Source of the DNA: Campylobacter concisus
Lineage (GTDB): Bacteria; Campylobacterota; Campylobacteria; Campylobacterales; Campylobacteraceae
Direction: 5' to 3'
Assembly (NCBI RefSeq): GCF_002913715.1
Contig: NZ_PPCE01000004.1
Coordinates: forward strand, 248,001 to 312,000
Length of the DNA: 64,000 bases
A program made the position numbers and the translations under genes. The first letter of the stretch is position 1, and each line of letters begins with the position of its first letter. Positions 16,282 to 28,435 of the stretch are shown here, one piece after another. The notes under the pieces are model-generated. The model was not told the origin of the DNA. It did no database searches and saw nothing but the letters and a program-made list of their open reading frames with translations.

Positions 16282-16692
16282 TTATTTTGTCACAAAGTCG
16301 CAAGCTGGTTGGTAGCCGTTATCACAAGCTTTTTTAAATAAAGCCTTTGCTTTTTCTTCGTTTTTTGCTTCGTTTGCGTCTTTATCTTTTACAAGGCCAT
16401 AAGCGATCATTTCGCCTAGTTTTTCGCACGCCATGCCCTCATTTTCGTCACACATTTTTGTAAAAATTTTCTCAGCTTGAACTCTATCTTTTGCTACACC
16501 GTCGCCGTTAAATAGCATGATCGCATTCATCGTGCAAGCTTTTTTCTCGCCCTCTCCACAAGCCTTATTAAAATAAAGATAAGCTTCATTGAAATTTTTC
16601 TTTGCATAAAGCTCGTTTGCTTTGTCTAAATTTTCATTTGCCATAGCATTTAACGCAAAAACTGCTGCCACTAAAACTAAAATTTTCTTCAT
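16282..16692 (-). CDS. Secreted Sel1-repeat protein
   Basis: A 136-residue protein with a signal peptide (MKKILVLVAAVFALNAMA) followed by about three Sel1-like (SLR) helical repeats with paired cysteines: KACGEGEKKACTMNAIMLFNGDGV, KMCDENEGMACEKLGEMIAYG, and KKACDNGYQPACDFV. The cysteine spacing is that of the Helicobacter cysteine-rich proteins and their Campylobacter relatives, which are periplasmic or secreted and disulfide-bonded. The exact role is unknown. Confidence 0.8.
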   Translation of the reverse strand: MKKILVLVAAVFALNAMANENLDKANELYAKKNFNEAYLYFNKACGEGEKKACTMNAIMLFNGDGVAKDRVQAEKIFTKMCDENEGMACEKLGEMIAYGLVKDKDANEAKNEEKAKALFKKACDNGYQPACDFVTK

Positions 16693-16701
16693 TTTCTTTC
16701 C

Positions 16702-16929
16702 TTATTTAAATAATTTTGAATGATGTTTTTTCATATATTCAACTATCTCTATGACCTCGTCGCTTCCGCTAGCGTCAGAATTTTCTAACGCATCATCGAT
16801 GCACTCGACATAAAGATTTGCCGCCTCTTCAAGCTTGTCTTTTTTCACTCCAGCATAGTAAAACATCGCCTCAAGCACCATACTAAGCTCGTAGCTAAGT
16901 TCTTCTACGCTTACCTCTTCTTCTTTCAT
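16702..16929 (-). CDS. Small acidic hypothetical protein
   Basis: A 75-residue acidic protein (starts MKEEEVSVEELSYELSMVLE), with a helical pattern throughout and a basic end (KKHHSKLFK). It overlaps the DHH phosphoesterase gene by 4 bases (ATGA), so it is translated with it. I do not recognise a family. The coupling suggests a shared function or simply a compact operon. Confidence 0.7.
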   Translation of the reverse strand: MKEEEVSVEELSYELSMVLEAMFYYAGVKKDKLEEAANLYVECIDDALENSDASGSDEVIEIVEYMKKHHSKLFK

Positions 16930-17951
16930 ATATCCTCCTGTGTTTTTTTGGTTATTAGATCGATTATCTGGGCTTTAATCGGCTCGTAGCTAAAGCCATC
17001 TTTGAAATTTGCAAATAGTCCGCCGCTTGCATTGACGTGTCCGCCGCCGCCAACTAGGTGTTTTGCCATGGCGCTAACGTCAAGCTTGCCATTTGCACGA
17101 AAGCTTAGCGTTTTTTTATTTGTCACGTCGATAAAGAAGTCAAATTCAGGATTTGCCACCAAAAAGTCGTTGCCGATAACAGAAACGTTGCCGACATTGT
17201 AGGTTAAAATTCCTTTATGATCTTTATAAGTGATGCTAAATTTCTCTTTATTTTCACTAAGTTTTTTTACGACGTAGTTTGAGATTAGATTGCTTAGCGT
17301 ATCGTCTTTATCCTCTTTGAAAAATGACTTTTTAATAGCATGCACCTGCATATCAAGGCCTATGTAGTCGTTTTTCTCGTTAAAAAATTTGCTCGCTTCT
17401 TTTAAAAGATGATCCATATAGAGGTTGTTTTCAGCTTCAAACATCACCTTATTTATCTCTTTAGCATTTGCCACAAGCCCCAAGCAGACCTTGCCCATCT
17501 CGAAATTTTTATCATCTTTTAGCCAGATATCCACGGCATTTACGACATCACTAAAAATTTCAAGCTCTTTGTTTTTGCCAAAAATGCCCGCAAAAAAGTC
17601 GTAAGTGATCTTTGTGGCGCACCTTGAACTATCTAAAAAATACCAAGGATAGCCGCTCGCGCACTCGGCACCGCTTTGGTGATGATCTAGCAAAAATAGC
17701 TTTATATTTTTACCATCTATCATCTCCTCAAAGCTCTCACACTGAGCTAAACTTAAATTTAGATCGGTGATTAAAATGACGTTTTTATCATCGTTTGAGG
17801 CATCTATCTCAGATAGAATTTGAGCAAATTTATCATCTATCTCTCTGCCGTAGTTTGAGTTTAGAAATTTCACATCTTTGAAGTAAAAATTTGTTATGTA
17901 TTGCGCGCCGTATCCGTCAAGATCGGTGTGTGAGAGGTGATAAATTTTCAT
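16926..17951 (-). CDS. DHH-family phosphoesterase
   Basis: A 341-residue metal-dependent phosphoesterase of the DHH superfamily. Motifs in order: SHTDLDGYGAQ (residues 7-17), ITDLNLS (about 62), LLDHHQSGAE (DHH, about 90-100), VVNAVDIWLKD and, in the DHHA1 domain near the C-terminus, GGGGHVNASGG. Relatives degrade nano-RNA, cyclic dinucleotides or oligonucleotides in the cytoplasm; the precise substrate cannot be told here. It lies between flhA and the small acidic gene on the same strand. Confidence 0.85.
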   Translation of the reverse strand: MKIYHLSHTDLDGYGAQYITNFYFKDVKFLNSNYGREIDDKFAQILSEIDASNDDKNVILITDLNLSLAQCESFEEMIDGKNIKLFLLDHHQSGAECASGYPWYFLDSSRCATKITYDFFAGIFGKNKELEIFSDVVNAVDIWLKDDKNFEMGKVCLGLVANAKEINKVMFEAENNLYMDHLLKEASKFFNEKNDYIGLDMQVHAIKKSFFKEDKDDTLSNLISNYVVKKLSENKEKFSITYKDHKGILTYNVGNVSVIGNDFLVANPEFDFFIDVTNKKTLSFRANGKLDVSAMAKHLVGGGGHVNASGGLFANFKDGFSYEPIKAQIIDLITKKTQEDI

Positions 17952-17960
17952 CTTTTTCCT

Positions 17961-20153
17961 TTATAAATTTTCTATTTCTATGACGCCAACTGTTTCAAAT
18001 GGCGTATTTGCCGAGATCTCAGCAAAGCTTAGTACCACTATATCGATGGCGAAATTTACGCAGATATTTGCTATAAATTTGCGCAAGCTTGGCTCCACGC
18101 AAAGCACCATTTCTCCGTGCTGGCTCATCGGTCGCTTCTCTTTTTCACGCCTTAGCGCCTGCACGATAGATGATGTCTGCGCCACGTTTATCATCAGGTG
18201 ATAGGCGCCGTCTTTATACTGCACCGCGTCCATTAGCTTTTGCTGTGCGGCGGTGTCTAGGATGTAGAAATTTAGCTGTCCCTTTTCATCTACATAAAGC
18301 GAGGTGATGACGCGTGAAAGCGCTGCACGCACGTGCTCGATGATCATGTCTAAATTTTTACTAACCTCTGCGATGTCGCTGATGGCTTCAAGTATGCTAA
18401 GTAGGTCTTTGATCGGGATATTGTCTTTAAGCAGTGTTTTTAAGACCTTTTGGATCAAATTTATAGGTGCGATCCTTAACGTATCCTCGACCACGACTGG
18501 GTAGTCGATCTTTAGTTTGTCTAGTAAATTTTGCGTCTCTTGGCGAGTTAAAAGCTCGGCTGCATTTTGCTTGATAAGCTCGCTCATGTGCGTTGAGATG
18601 ACGCTTGCAGGATCAACTATCGTATATCCGCTAAGTATGGCGTCCTCTTTGACGCTAGCATCGATCCAAAGAGCGTCTAGCCCAAAAGCTGGCTCTTTTG
18701 TCGGAATACCTTCGATATCTTCGCTCACTAGTCCGCTATCCATCGCTAGAAATTTATCCGCATAAATTTCACCCTGACCAATGATGATACCTTTTAGCTT
18801 GAAGCGGTACTCGTTTGGTGGTAGCTGAAGGTTGTCGCGGATCCTTATCTTTGGCATCAAAAAGCCAAGACTTGAAGCGATGTTTCGCCTCATGGCGCGA
18901 ATCCTCTCAATGAGATCCACATCAGCTAGCTTTAGCAGACCATATCCTAGGTCAAGCTCTAAAATTTCAAGCTTTAAGATGTCGTTTATCTTAGTCTCTT
19001 CTTCTCTTGCGATCTCTTCGTCGCTCTTCTTTGGCACCTTAGTAGTGGCGCCACTAGCAGCTGCTCCTGCTCCGCTTTGCATAGCGGCTCCAGCTTTTTT
19101 AGAAGCTGTTTTATCTTTTGGTGCAAGGCTTAAATTTAGCCCACCATCTTTGGTCTGCTTGATGATGTAGCCAAGCCCTAGAAATAACACTGCGATAAAG
19201 CCAAGAGAAAGAGTCGGAAGTCCAGGGACAAGGGCAAACATAAATAGTATGAAGCCCACTATCAGCAAGGTTTTATAATCCCCTAATAGCTGATTTAACG
19301 TACCTTCTGCAAAGTCCTCATCGTCCTTGCTAGCCCTTGTAATGATGATGGCAGTCGCTGTTGATGTGATAAGCCCTGGGATCTGGCTCACAAGTCCATC
19401 GCCGATGGTTAGAATCGTATAATACTGAGCCGATGTCGCCATATCAAGGCCGTGCTGAAACGAGCCGATAGCAAAGCCACCGATGATATTAATGATAGTG
19501 ATGATGATGCCAGCGACGGCATCACCTTTTATAAATTTAGACGAACCATCCATCGCGCCATAAAAATTTGCTTCGCCGATGATGGCTTGACGTCTTTCGC
19601 GCGCTGTTTTTTCGTCAATCAGGCCTGCATTTAGGTCCGCATCTATCGCCATTTGCTTACCTGGCATCGCATCAAGTGTAAAACGCGCTTGCACTTCACT
19701 TACACGGGTTGAGCCCTTTGTTACGACCATAAAATTTATGAGAACCAAGATACAAAAGACGATGGTGCCGATGACAAAGTTGCCGCCAACTACGAAATTT
19801 CCAAAACTTGAGATGATCTCGCTGACCGCTTCTGGGCCATTGTGACCTTCGCTTAAGATCATACGCGTGGTTGCGATGTTTAGCGAGAGGCGAAAAAGCG
19901 TAACAATAAGGATCAGTGTCGGAAATGTACTAAGATCGGTTGGTTTTGGCACATAAATCGAAATTAAGATTATAAGCACAGAAATAGAAATAGAAAGTGC
20001 CAGGAAAAAGTCAAGCACCGCGCTTGGAAGCGGTACGATAATGATAGCAAGGATGGCAACAATGATACCAACGATGCTAAGACTTTTAAACTTAACAATT
20101 GGCGCAAGAAACGGCGCAACAAGAGTTAAGATATTATTTTTTTGCTTTGCCAA
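17961..20153 (-). CDS. flhA: Flagellar export protein FlhA
   Basis: The 730-residue protein is the large membrane subunit of the flagellar type III export gate. About eight N-terminal membrane helices are visible in the first 340 residues. The highly conserved FHIPEP-family segment follows the second pair of helices (TRVSEVQARFTLDAMPGKQMAIDADLNAG). A linker rich in Ala, Ser and Lys (about 345-375) leads to the cytoplasmic domain that binds export chaperones. In Campylobacter FlhA is also needed for the FlgSR signal that turns on sigma54 genes. The Rrf2 gene lies just upstream, as in C. jejuni. Confidence 0.96.
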   Translation of the reverse strand: MAKQKNNILTLVAPFLAPIVKFKSLSIVGIIVAILAIIIVPLPSAVLDFFLALSISISVLIILISIYVPKPTDLSTFPTLILIVTLFRLSLNIATTRMILSEGHNGPEAVSEIISSFGNFVVGGNFVIGTIVFCILVLINFMVVTKGSTRVSEVQARFTLDAMPGKQMAIDADLNAGLIDEKTARERRQAIIGEANFYGAMDGSSKFIKGDAVAGIIITIINIIGGFAIGSFQHGLDMATSAQYYTILTIGDGLVSQIPGLITSTATAIIITRASKDDEDFAEGTLNQLLGDYKTLLIVGFILFMFALVPGLPTLSLGFIAVLFLGLGYIIKQTKDGGLNLSLAPKDKTASKKAGAAMQSGAGAAASGATTKVPKKSDEEIAREEETKINDILKLEILELDLGYGLLKLADVDLIERIRAMRRNIASSLGFLMPKIRIRDNLQLPPNEYRFKLKGIIIGQGEIYADKFLAMDSGLVSEDIEGIPTKEPAFGLDALWIDASVKEDAILSGYTIVDPASVISTHMSELIKQNAAELLTRQETQNLLDKLKIDYPVVVEDTLRIAPINLIQKVLKTLLKDNIPIKDLLSILEAISDIAEVSKNLDMIIEHVRAALSRVITSLYVDEKGQLNFYILDTAAQQKLMDAVQYKDGAYHLMINVAQTSSIVQALRREKEKRPMSQHGEMVLCVEPSLRKFIANICVNFAIDIVVLSFAEISANTPFETVGVIEIENL

Positions 20154-20155
20154 CT

Positions 20156-20560
20156 TTACTTCTTAACGATATCACTTAGTTTTATCGCATCAAGCATCTC
20201 GTCGATCTTGCTTTGAAGGCCGCTAAACATCGACCAAATTTGACAGCTTGAGGCTTTATTTGATGGGCAGCCATCTGCAGAAGATGAGCACTCAAAGACG
20301 TTAAGTTCACGTTTTTCAGCGCACTCTATTATCTTTTTTATGCTTAAATTTTCAGGTTCGTTATTTAGCGCGAAACCGCCATTTGCCCCTTTAAACGACT
20401 TTAAAATTCCATCTTTTGCAAGATTTTGTAAAATTTTGGCTAAAAAGCTTTTTGAAATTTTAAGTTCATTTGAGATCGTATCAACATCAACTGGAGATGA
20501 TTTTTGAGATATTAAAATAAGTGAAAGTAGAGCGTATTCGCTTGCCTTTGTAAAAAGCAT
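20156..20560 (-). CDS. Rrf2-family transcription regulator with cluster-type cysteines
   Basis: A 134-residue Rrf2/IscR-type regulator: MLFTKASEYALLSLILIS, a winged helix (SFLAKILQNLAKDGILKSFKGANGGFAL) and then three cysteines at 91, 98 and 106 (CSSSADGC, then CPSNKASSC). The spacing is close to the [2Fe-2S] ligands of IscR (92, 98, 104), so it probably senses iron-sulfur status, nitric oxide or oxygen. It stops 2 bases before the flhA start and diverges from rpsO. Which genes it controls is not evident. Confidence 0.88.
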   Translation of the reverse strand: MLFTKASEYALLSLILISQKSSPVDVDTISNELKISKSFLAKILQNLAKDGILKSFKGANGGFALNNEPENLSIKKIIECAEKRELNVFECSSSADGCPSNKASSCQIWSMFSGLQSKIDEMLDAIKLSDIVKK

Positions 20561-20666
20561 TTATATTCCTTAACTCTTTAAATAGCCCTAATTTTATTAA
20601 ATTTTTACTGCATTTTTCATTAATTTTTAAAAAGCGTAGTTTTATCTAACTTTATGTTTTAAATGC

Positions 20667-20672
20667 TATAAT
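20667..20672 (+). promoter_or_regulatory. Extended -10 promoter of rpsO
   Basis: TGCTATAAT (extended -10, TATAAT at 20667-20672) lies 35 bases before the rpsO start. The gene also has a strong ribosome-binding site, CAGGAGGTC. Confidence 0.6.
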
Positions 20673-20706
20673 CGCTCTTCCAAAATTCACCAATCAGGAG
20701 GTCATT

Positions 20707-20979
20707 ATGGCTTTGGATTCGGCTAAAAAAGCTCAAATAGTTGCGAAATTCGCTAGAAAAGAGGGAGATACAGGCTCTCCAGAAGTTCAAATAGCTCTTT
20801 TAACAGCTAGAATAACTGAACTTACAGAACACCTTAAAATTTTCAAAAAAGACTTTTCATCACGTTTAGGTCTTTTGAAACTAGTTGGTCAAAGAAAAAG
20901 ACTTTTAAAGTATCTTAAAAATAAAGACTACACTACATATTCAAAACTAATCTCCGAGCTTGGCTTAAGAGATAAATAA
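20707..20979 (+). CDS. rpsO: 30S ribosomal protein S15
   Basis: A 90-residue protein of the S15 family, with the conserved [50 protein letters not shown]. It binds the central domain of 16S rRNA early in 30S assembly. A strong AGGAGG site and an extended -10 promoter precede it. A hairpin terminator follows. Confidence 0.97.
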   Translation: MALDSAKKAQIVAKFARKEGDTGSPEVQIALLTARITELTEHLKIFKKDFSSRLGLLKLVGQRKRLLKYLKNKDYTTYSKLISELGLRDK

Positions 20980-20985
20980 TTCATC

Positions 20986-21004
20986 GGAGAGCGATCTGCT
21001 CTCC
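20986..21004 (+). terminator. Terminator of rpsO
   Basis: Perfect 7-base arms GGAGAGC (20986-20992) and GCTCTCC (20998-21004) with a 5-base loop, just after the rpsO stop codon. The T-run after it is weak. Confidence 0.65.
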
Positions 21005-21371
21005 TTGCTAAATTTCATTTATATATTTTTTATTCACAAATTTACAGCTCAATTTTAAAAATTTCCATCTTTAGTATTAATTTATCTGTTCATAATATGA
21101 CTAACCTTTTTAAATAAAGTAAAATTAGAATTAATTTATTCATTTTATATAAAAAGCTAAATCTATATATCTTTATTTCTTTTATAATAAATTTATCAAT
21201 TTTAAATAAATTTTAAAATCCCTAAATAATTGACTTTAATAGAATTAAATTAATTTTAACTTAAATTAAAAATTTATTTTTATAGGTAAAGAATTTTTAT
21301 TAAAGATTAAGAATTCGACTAGTAATATTATCCATATAAAAATATGCATATATTGCATAGCAAAGGAGAAA
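21005..21371. other. AT-rich region upstream of fdhF
   Basis: About 370 bases without a gene. It contains a palindrome ATATGCATAT (21342-21351), just before the ribosome-binding site AAAGGAG of fdhF, and long A/T runs. The palindrome could be an operator; nothing else stands out. Confidence 0.4.
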
Positions 21372-23651
21372 ATGATGAAAGAAGGCAAAGTCATCTGTCC
21401 TTATTGCGGGACAGGCTGTCAAGTAACCTTGCACGTGGAAAACAACGTCGTTCGTGCCGCCACTGGCGTCGAAGACAATCCAGTCAATCAAGGAAATTTA
21501 TGTTTAAAAGGCTTTTATGGCTGGGACTACGTTGCAAGTCCGGACAGACTTACAAAACCGCTTATTAGAAAGAAAAATGGTGTCTTTTCAAAGGATGGTG
21601 AATTTGAAGAGGCTAGCTGGGACGAGGCACTTGACCTTGTCGTAGAAAAGATGAAAGAGGCAAAAGAGAAATACGGCCCTGACTCACTAGCAGGTAACTT
21701 CTCAGCACGCTGTACATTAGAGGACAACTACGTCGCTCAAAAGCTAATGCGTGCAGTCATAGGTACAAACAACGTCGATCACTGCGCTAGAATTTGACAC
21801 GCTCCGACAGTAGCAGGACTTGCTAAAACAATCGGAAACGGAGCTGCCACAAATAGCTTTACAGAGATTGGCACTTATAGTAACTGTATATTAATGATAG
21901 GCTCAAACCCAGAAAATGGTCACCCAATAGCAGCTATGCACATCCAAAGAGCACTAAACCGCGGTGCAAAGCTAATCGTCATTGACCCTATCAAGACTGA
22001 GTTTGCAAGCAGAGCCGACATCCACTTACAACTAGAGCCTGAGCACAACATCCCAGTTATAAACGCGCTTCTTTACACTATCATCGAAGAAGGCCTTGTA
22101 AATGAAGAATTTGTAAGAGATCACACAATCGGCATTGAGTACGTCAAAGAGGCTGTAAAAGACTATGCTCCAGAGGTCGTGGCTAAATATACAAGGCTAA
22201 ATCCAGAGGATATCAGAGCGGCTGCTAGAATGTACGCTACCACAAAGCCAGCTGTCATCACTCACGGTATGGGCGTAACTCACTTTAACCACGGCGTTGG
22301 CGGAGTTTGCGATGTGTCAAATTTATTCTTGATCACCGGCAACATCTGTGAGCTTGGTACAGGCGACTTACCACTAAGAGGTCAAGAGAACGTTCAAGGT
22401 TGCTGTGATATGGGCGTTTTACCAAATATTTTCCCAAATCTTGGCTCAGTAACTGATCCAGAGCAAAGAGCTTGGTTTGAAAAAATGTGGCACCTAGAAC
22501 CTGGATTTTTGAGCTCAAAAATAGGCGTTCACAAAACCGAAGTGCCTGATGCGATACTTGATGGCAAAGTGCATTTCTTCTGGACTATCGGCGAAAATCC
22601 GGTCATCTCTGAGCCAAATACAAACCACTTCTTAAAAGGTATCGCTCATGTTGATTTCTACGTCGTACAAGATCTATTCTTAACCGAGACTTCACTAAAA
22701 GCTGACGTCATACTTCCTGGTGTTGCAAGTAGCGAGAAAGAAGGACTTTATACAAACGCAGAGCGCCGCGTACAACACAATGAAGCAGTCATCACACCTC
22801 CAGGAGATGCTAGACAAGACTGGTGGATCGTTTGCGAGATCGCACGCCGTTTAGGTGCAACAGAGGGCTTTAACTTCAACTCACCAGAAGAAATTTGGGA
22901 AGAAGTTAGAAAATGCGACCCAAGACGATATGGCGGTATGAGTTATTACCGTATCAAAAAGTATCACGGACTTCACTGGCCATGTCCAAACGAAGATGAT
23001 ATGGGCGGTCAGAGCCTCTATCTTGATAAGAAATTTTTCACACCTGATGGCAAGGGTCGTTTTGTGCCATGCCTCTTTGTGGATAAGGCCGATAAGATCG
23101 AGAGCGCAAAACTTGAGTTTGCTAAGAAGATGAATATGTCGCCTGAGTATCCTATCATGGCTGGCTCAGTCGATGAAAAGACTGACGATGAGTATCCGAT
23201 ACAGCTTCTAACCACTAGAAAAGTCTATCAATACACCGTTGGCACTATGACAAGACGCTCACGAGCGATCGAAGAGGGTGGAGATAGTATCGGACCTATC
23301 GCCGAGATGAATCCAGCACTTGCAGCAAGATATGGCTTAAAACAAGGCGACTTCATCAAAGCATGGAGTAGATACGGCTATATCGTCGTAAAAGCTGAAG
23401 TAACAGACATCGTGCCTGATGGCATCATTCAGATGACTTTCCACTACTGGGAGAGCTCTTGCAATGAGCTAACAAGCAGTGGCTGGGACTACATCAGTAA
23501 GACTCCGACATTTAAAGCAGCTATTCAGATCAAAAAGATCGATGAAGAAGAATTTTTACGAGTTCGCGAACTAAAACGCATAAAATTCCAAACTTCAAAG
23601 ATCATCTACGATGACTTCCACCACCACGGAAACGCAGCTATAAATGAGTAA
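21372..23651 (+). CDS. fdhF: Selenocysteine-containing formate dehydrogenase, catalytic subunit
   Basis: Molybdenum or tungsten enzyme that oxidises formate. The frame is split by an in-frame TGA at 21795-21797 (codon 142), in the context HCARI-TGA-HAPTVAGLA. That is exactly the selenocysteine position of E. coli FdhF (U140, followed by His). The frame stays open on both sides, giving 759 residues. A hairpin for selenocysteine insertion follows the TGA. Near the N-terminus CPYCGTGCQV and NLCLKG bind one [4Fe-4S] cluster; C-terminal molybdopterin-dinucleotide-binding segments are present. There is no twin-arginine signal, so it is cytoplasmic, like FDH-H. No fdhB, fdhC or hydrogenase gene is next to it. 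AAAGGAG precedes two adjacent ATG codons (21372 and 21375). Confidence 0.93.
21811..21825 (+). promoter_or_regulatory. Bacterial SECIS hairpin of fdhF
   Basis: Thirteen bases after the TGA a perfect 5-base stem, TAGCA (21811-21815) with TGCTA (21821-21825), encloses the loop GGACT. The E. coli fdhF element has a similar stem with an AGGUCU loop at a similar distance. It is the expected SelB-binding site. Confidence 0.75.
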
Positions 23652-23678
23652 ATTTAGCGGGTAACTCCCGCTAAATTT
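23650..23678 (+). terminator. Terminator of fdhF
   Basis: A 12-base perfect stem (arms AAATTTAGCGGG and CCCGCTAAATTT) with a 5-base loop begins within the fdhF stop codon. The symmetric A/T ends could let it also serve the converging cmoA operon. Confidence 0.8.
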
Positions 23679-23755
23679 CTTTACTACCAAATTTCATAAT
23701 CCAAAAATTTTGACATTGCGAAGCCAAAAAAATACAAAAGCAGATATTTTTAAAT

Positions 23756-24460
23756 TTATTTAAATGCCAAAAAGCTCATAAAATTTCCCCATTTAAATGT
23801 GCTCTCGACTCGCTTAAAGCCAGCATTTAGGGCTAAGCTTCTATTTTCTTCTTCGGTGTATGGCACCAGCACATTTTCAAGCGCCTCTCTTTTTTGGGCG
23901 ATCTCATAGCGTGAGTAGCCTTGCGCCTGCTTGTAGTCTTCATAAATTTCTATGACGCTTTTAGTAAGCTTTTTATCTTCAAAGATGATCTTTTCACTAA
24001 ACAAAAAAACTCCATTTTCATTTAGTCCGTTATAAATTTTTTGCACTAGATCAGCCCTTTTTGGTGGTCTTATAAACTGCAAAGTATAGTTTGCCAAAAC
24101 TGCGTCAAAGCCCACTAACTCACACTTTAAAATATCATCAAGCAAAAATTTTATATTTGCTCCATAAGCTTTTGCCTTATTTTTGGCATTTGCAAGCATA
24201 GCTTCAGAGTTATCCACGCCGCTTAGCACGAGGTCGTTTCTAAGGTTATTTAGCAAAAGCAAGCTATTTGCCGTCGAGCAGCCAAGGTCGCATACTCTTG
24301 CATCTTTTGGCAAAATTTTAGCTAGCAGCTTTGCATTTAGATTTGAGCTCACATCATAAAATGGCACCGAGCGTGAGATCATATCGTCAAAAACGCTTGC
24401 CACAAAGTCGTCAAACTCAAACTGCTTGCTTATAGGCTCCTTAAAAATTTCATCTCTCAT
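23756..24460 (-). CDS. cmoA: Carboxy-S-adenosyl-L-methionine synthase CmoA
   Basis: CmoA makes carboxy-SAM from SAM and prephenate for tRNA cmo5U34 modification. The 234-residue protein has the CmoA signature F-x-F-D-x-x-V-A-x-V-F-D-D-M (FEFDDFVASVFDDMISRSVPFY), the SAM loop VCDLGCSTANSLL, and YTLQFIRPPKRADLVQKIYNGLNENG. It overlaps ribF by 4 bases and ends the ligA-tlyA-ribF-cmoA unit. CmoB lies 13 kb away in the same window. Confidence 0.92.
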   Translation of the reverse strand: MRDEIFKEPISKQFEFDDFVASVFDDMISRSVPFYDVSSNLNAKLLAKILPKDARVCDLGCSTANSLLLLNNLRNDLVLSGVDNSEAMLANAKNKAKAYGANIKFLLDDILKCELVGFDAVLANYTLQFIRPPKRADLVQKIYNGLNENGVFLFSEKIIFEDKKLTKSVIEIYEDYKQAQGYSRYEIAQKREALENVLVPYTEEENRSLALNAGFKRVESTFKWGNFMSFLAFK

Positions 24461-25315
24461 ATGCCAGCTCCGTATCCATCAAAGTATCTCATCGTCTCTC
24501 CAAAAAAGAGATCGCACACGCCAACACAAGCTCTAGCTCCGTTTATATCGCATTTGATCTGTTCTTTTAGCTCTTCAAGTGTGTTAAATTTTTTATTATC
24601 TCGCAAGCGTTTTATAAAACAAACCGCGACATGCTTCGCTACTTTTGGCGCGACCTCGTCTAAGATGTGTGTCTCGACGCTAAAATTTCCATCTGTGCTA
24701 AGCCTGTTGCCTATAAAAGTGACCGAGCCATAGGTGTATGAGCCCATCCTCGTTCTTGTCGCATAGACGCCCTCGCGCGGCAAAAGATAGCTTTTGATCT
24801 CTAAATTTAGCGTAGCAACCAGCTCCTTTGCACCGATGCCCTGCCCTTTTATCACGTTGCCCTCGATTGAGTACTCCCTGCCTATTAGCCTGTTTGCCTC
24901 TTCGATGTTGCCCTGACGTATCAGCTCCCTAATGGCCGAGCTATGCACGCCCATGCCGTCATAACAAACCTCATCAACGACAACAACCTCACCATCAAAA
25001 ATTCTTTTCAGATCGTGCTTGTCCCACGCTCTGTTTCTACCAAATCTAAAATCAAAGCCAACAACGATCTTTTTTAAATTTTTAAAATCATGTTTTAGTA
25101 GCGCGATAAATTCCTCACCGCTAAGCCCTTTAATGGTGTCAAAATCATACAAAAAGCAAGGGTAGTTTGAGTACTCCGCTCGCTTTAGCTTTGGCGTGAT
25201 GTTGGCTTTATTTTTATCGATCACGACAAGTCCGCCAAACTCGCCTAGCTGCTTTAAAAGCTGTTTGTGTCCTCTATGCACGCCGTCAAAATGCCCGATC
25301 GCAACGGCAGTGATA

Positions 25316-27992
<2,677 letters not shown>

Positions 27993-28003
27993 TTAAACAT
28001 ACT

Positions 28004-28435
28004 TTATAAATGATCTAAATTTAGCTCTCTTGCGTCACATAAATGGACATTTTTATAGACCTTTGCTATCTCGTCCCTCACCCTCATAAGCGCAAAGCCA
28101 AGTAAATTTTGCCCTCGACACTTCATAGGATTTTGCGCATTTTCATCGCTTGTGGCCAAACCTATGCCCCAAATTTTATCAACTGGGCTTGCCTCAACCA
28201 AAACTTTACTCCCAGTTTGGAGCAGAAAGTCTCGCAAAGGGGCATTTTGGCTAAATTTTAGATAGCTAGCATTTAGCACGACGCCAAATTTGATCTCATC
28301 CCAGACCTTAGCGTCAAAGCCTCGCACCTGCCTGCCAAGTGCCTTCATCTGCGCTGGATCTTTGGCGGATAAAATTTTCTCCAAAGCCTCTTTATCAACA
28401 AAACACTCAGCCTTTTTAGCCTTACACTCTACCAA
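28004..28435 (-). CDS. NADAR-family protein, apparently N-truncated
   Basis: NADAR (YbiA/DUF1768) proteins act on ADP-ribose linkages, including removal of ADP-ribose from guanine. The 143-residue frame matches the C-terminal two thirds of the family: KILSAKDPAQMKALGRQVRGFDAKVWDEIKFGVVLNASYLKF, LRDFLLQTGSKVLVEASPVDKIWGIGL, and RGQNLLGFALMRVRDEI. The first 35-40 residues of the domain, with the usual SNFYP strand, are absent. The only start near is TTG at 28435, inside the last codons of folP, and an in-frame TGA lies just upstream. It may be a broken remnant or a shortened active form. Some NADAR genes belong to anti-phage DarT systems, but no DarT is present here. Confidence 0.7.
   Translation of the reverse strand: MVECKAKKAECFVDKEALEKILSAKDPAQMKALGRQVRGFDAKVWDEIKFGVVLNASYLKFSQNAPLRDFLLQTGSKVLVEASPVDKIWGIGLATSDENAQNPMKCRGQNLLGFALMRVRDEIAKVYKNVHLCDARELNLDHL

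Noticed and set aside
21795-21797. TGA splitting fdhF into two frames, as a nonsense mutation
   Set aside because: The position is the known selenocysteine site, the frame continues, and a SECIS-like hairpin follows.
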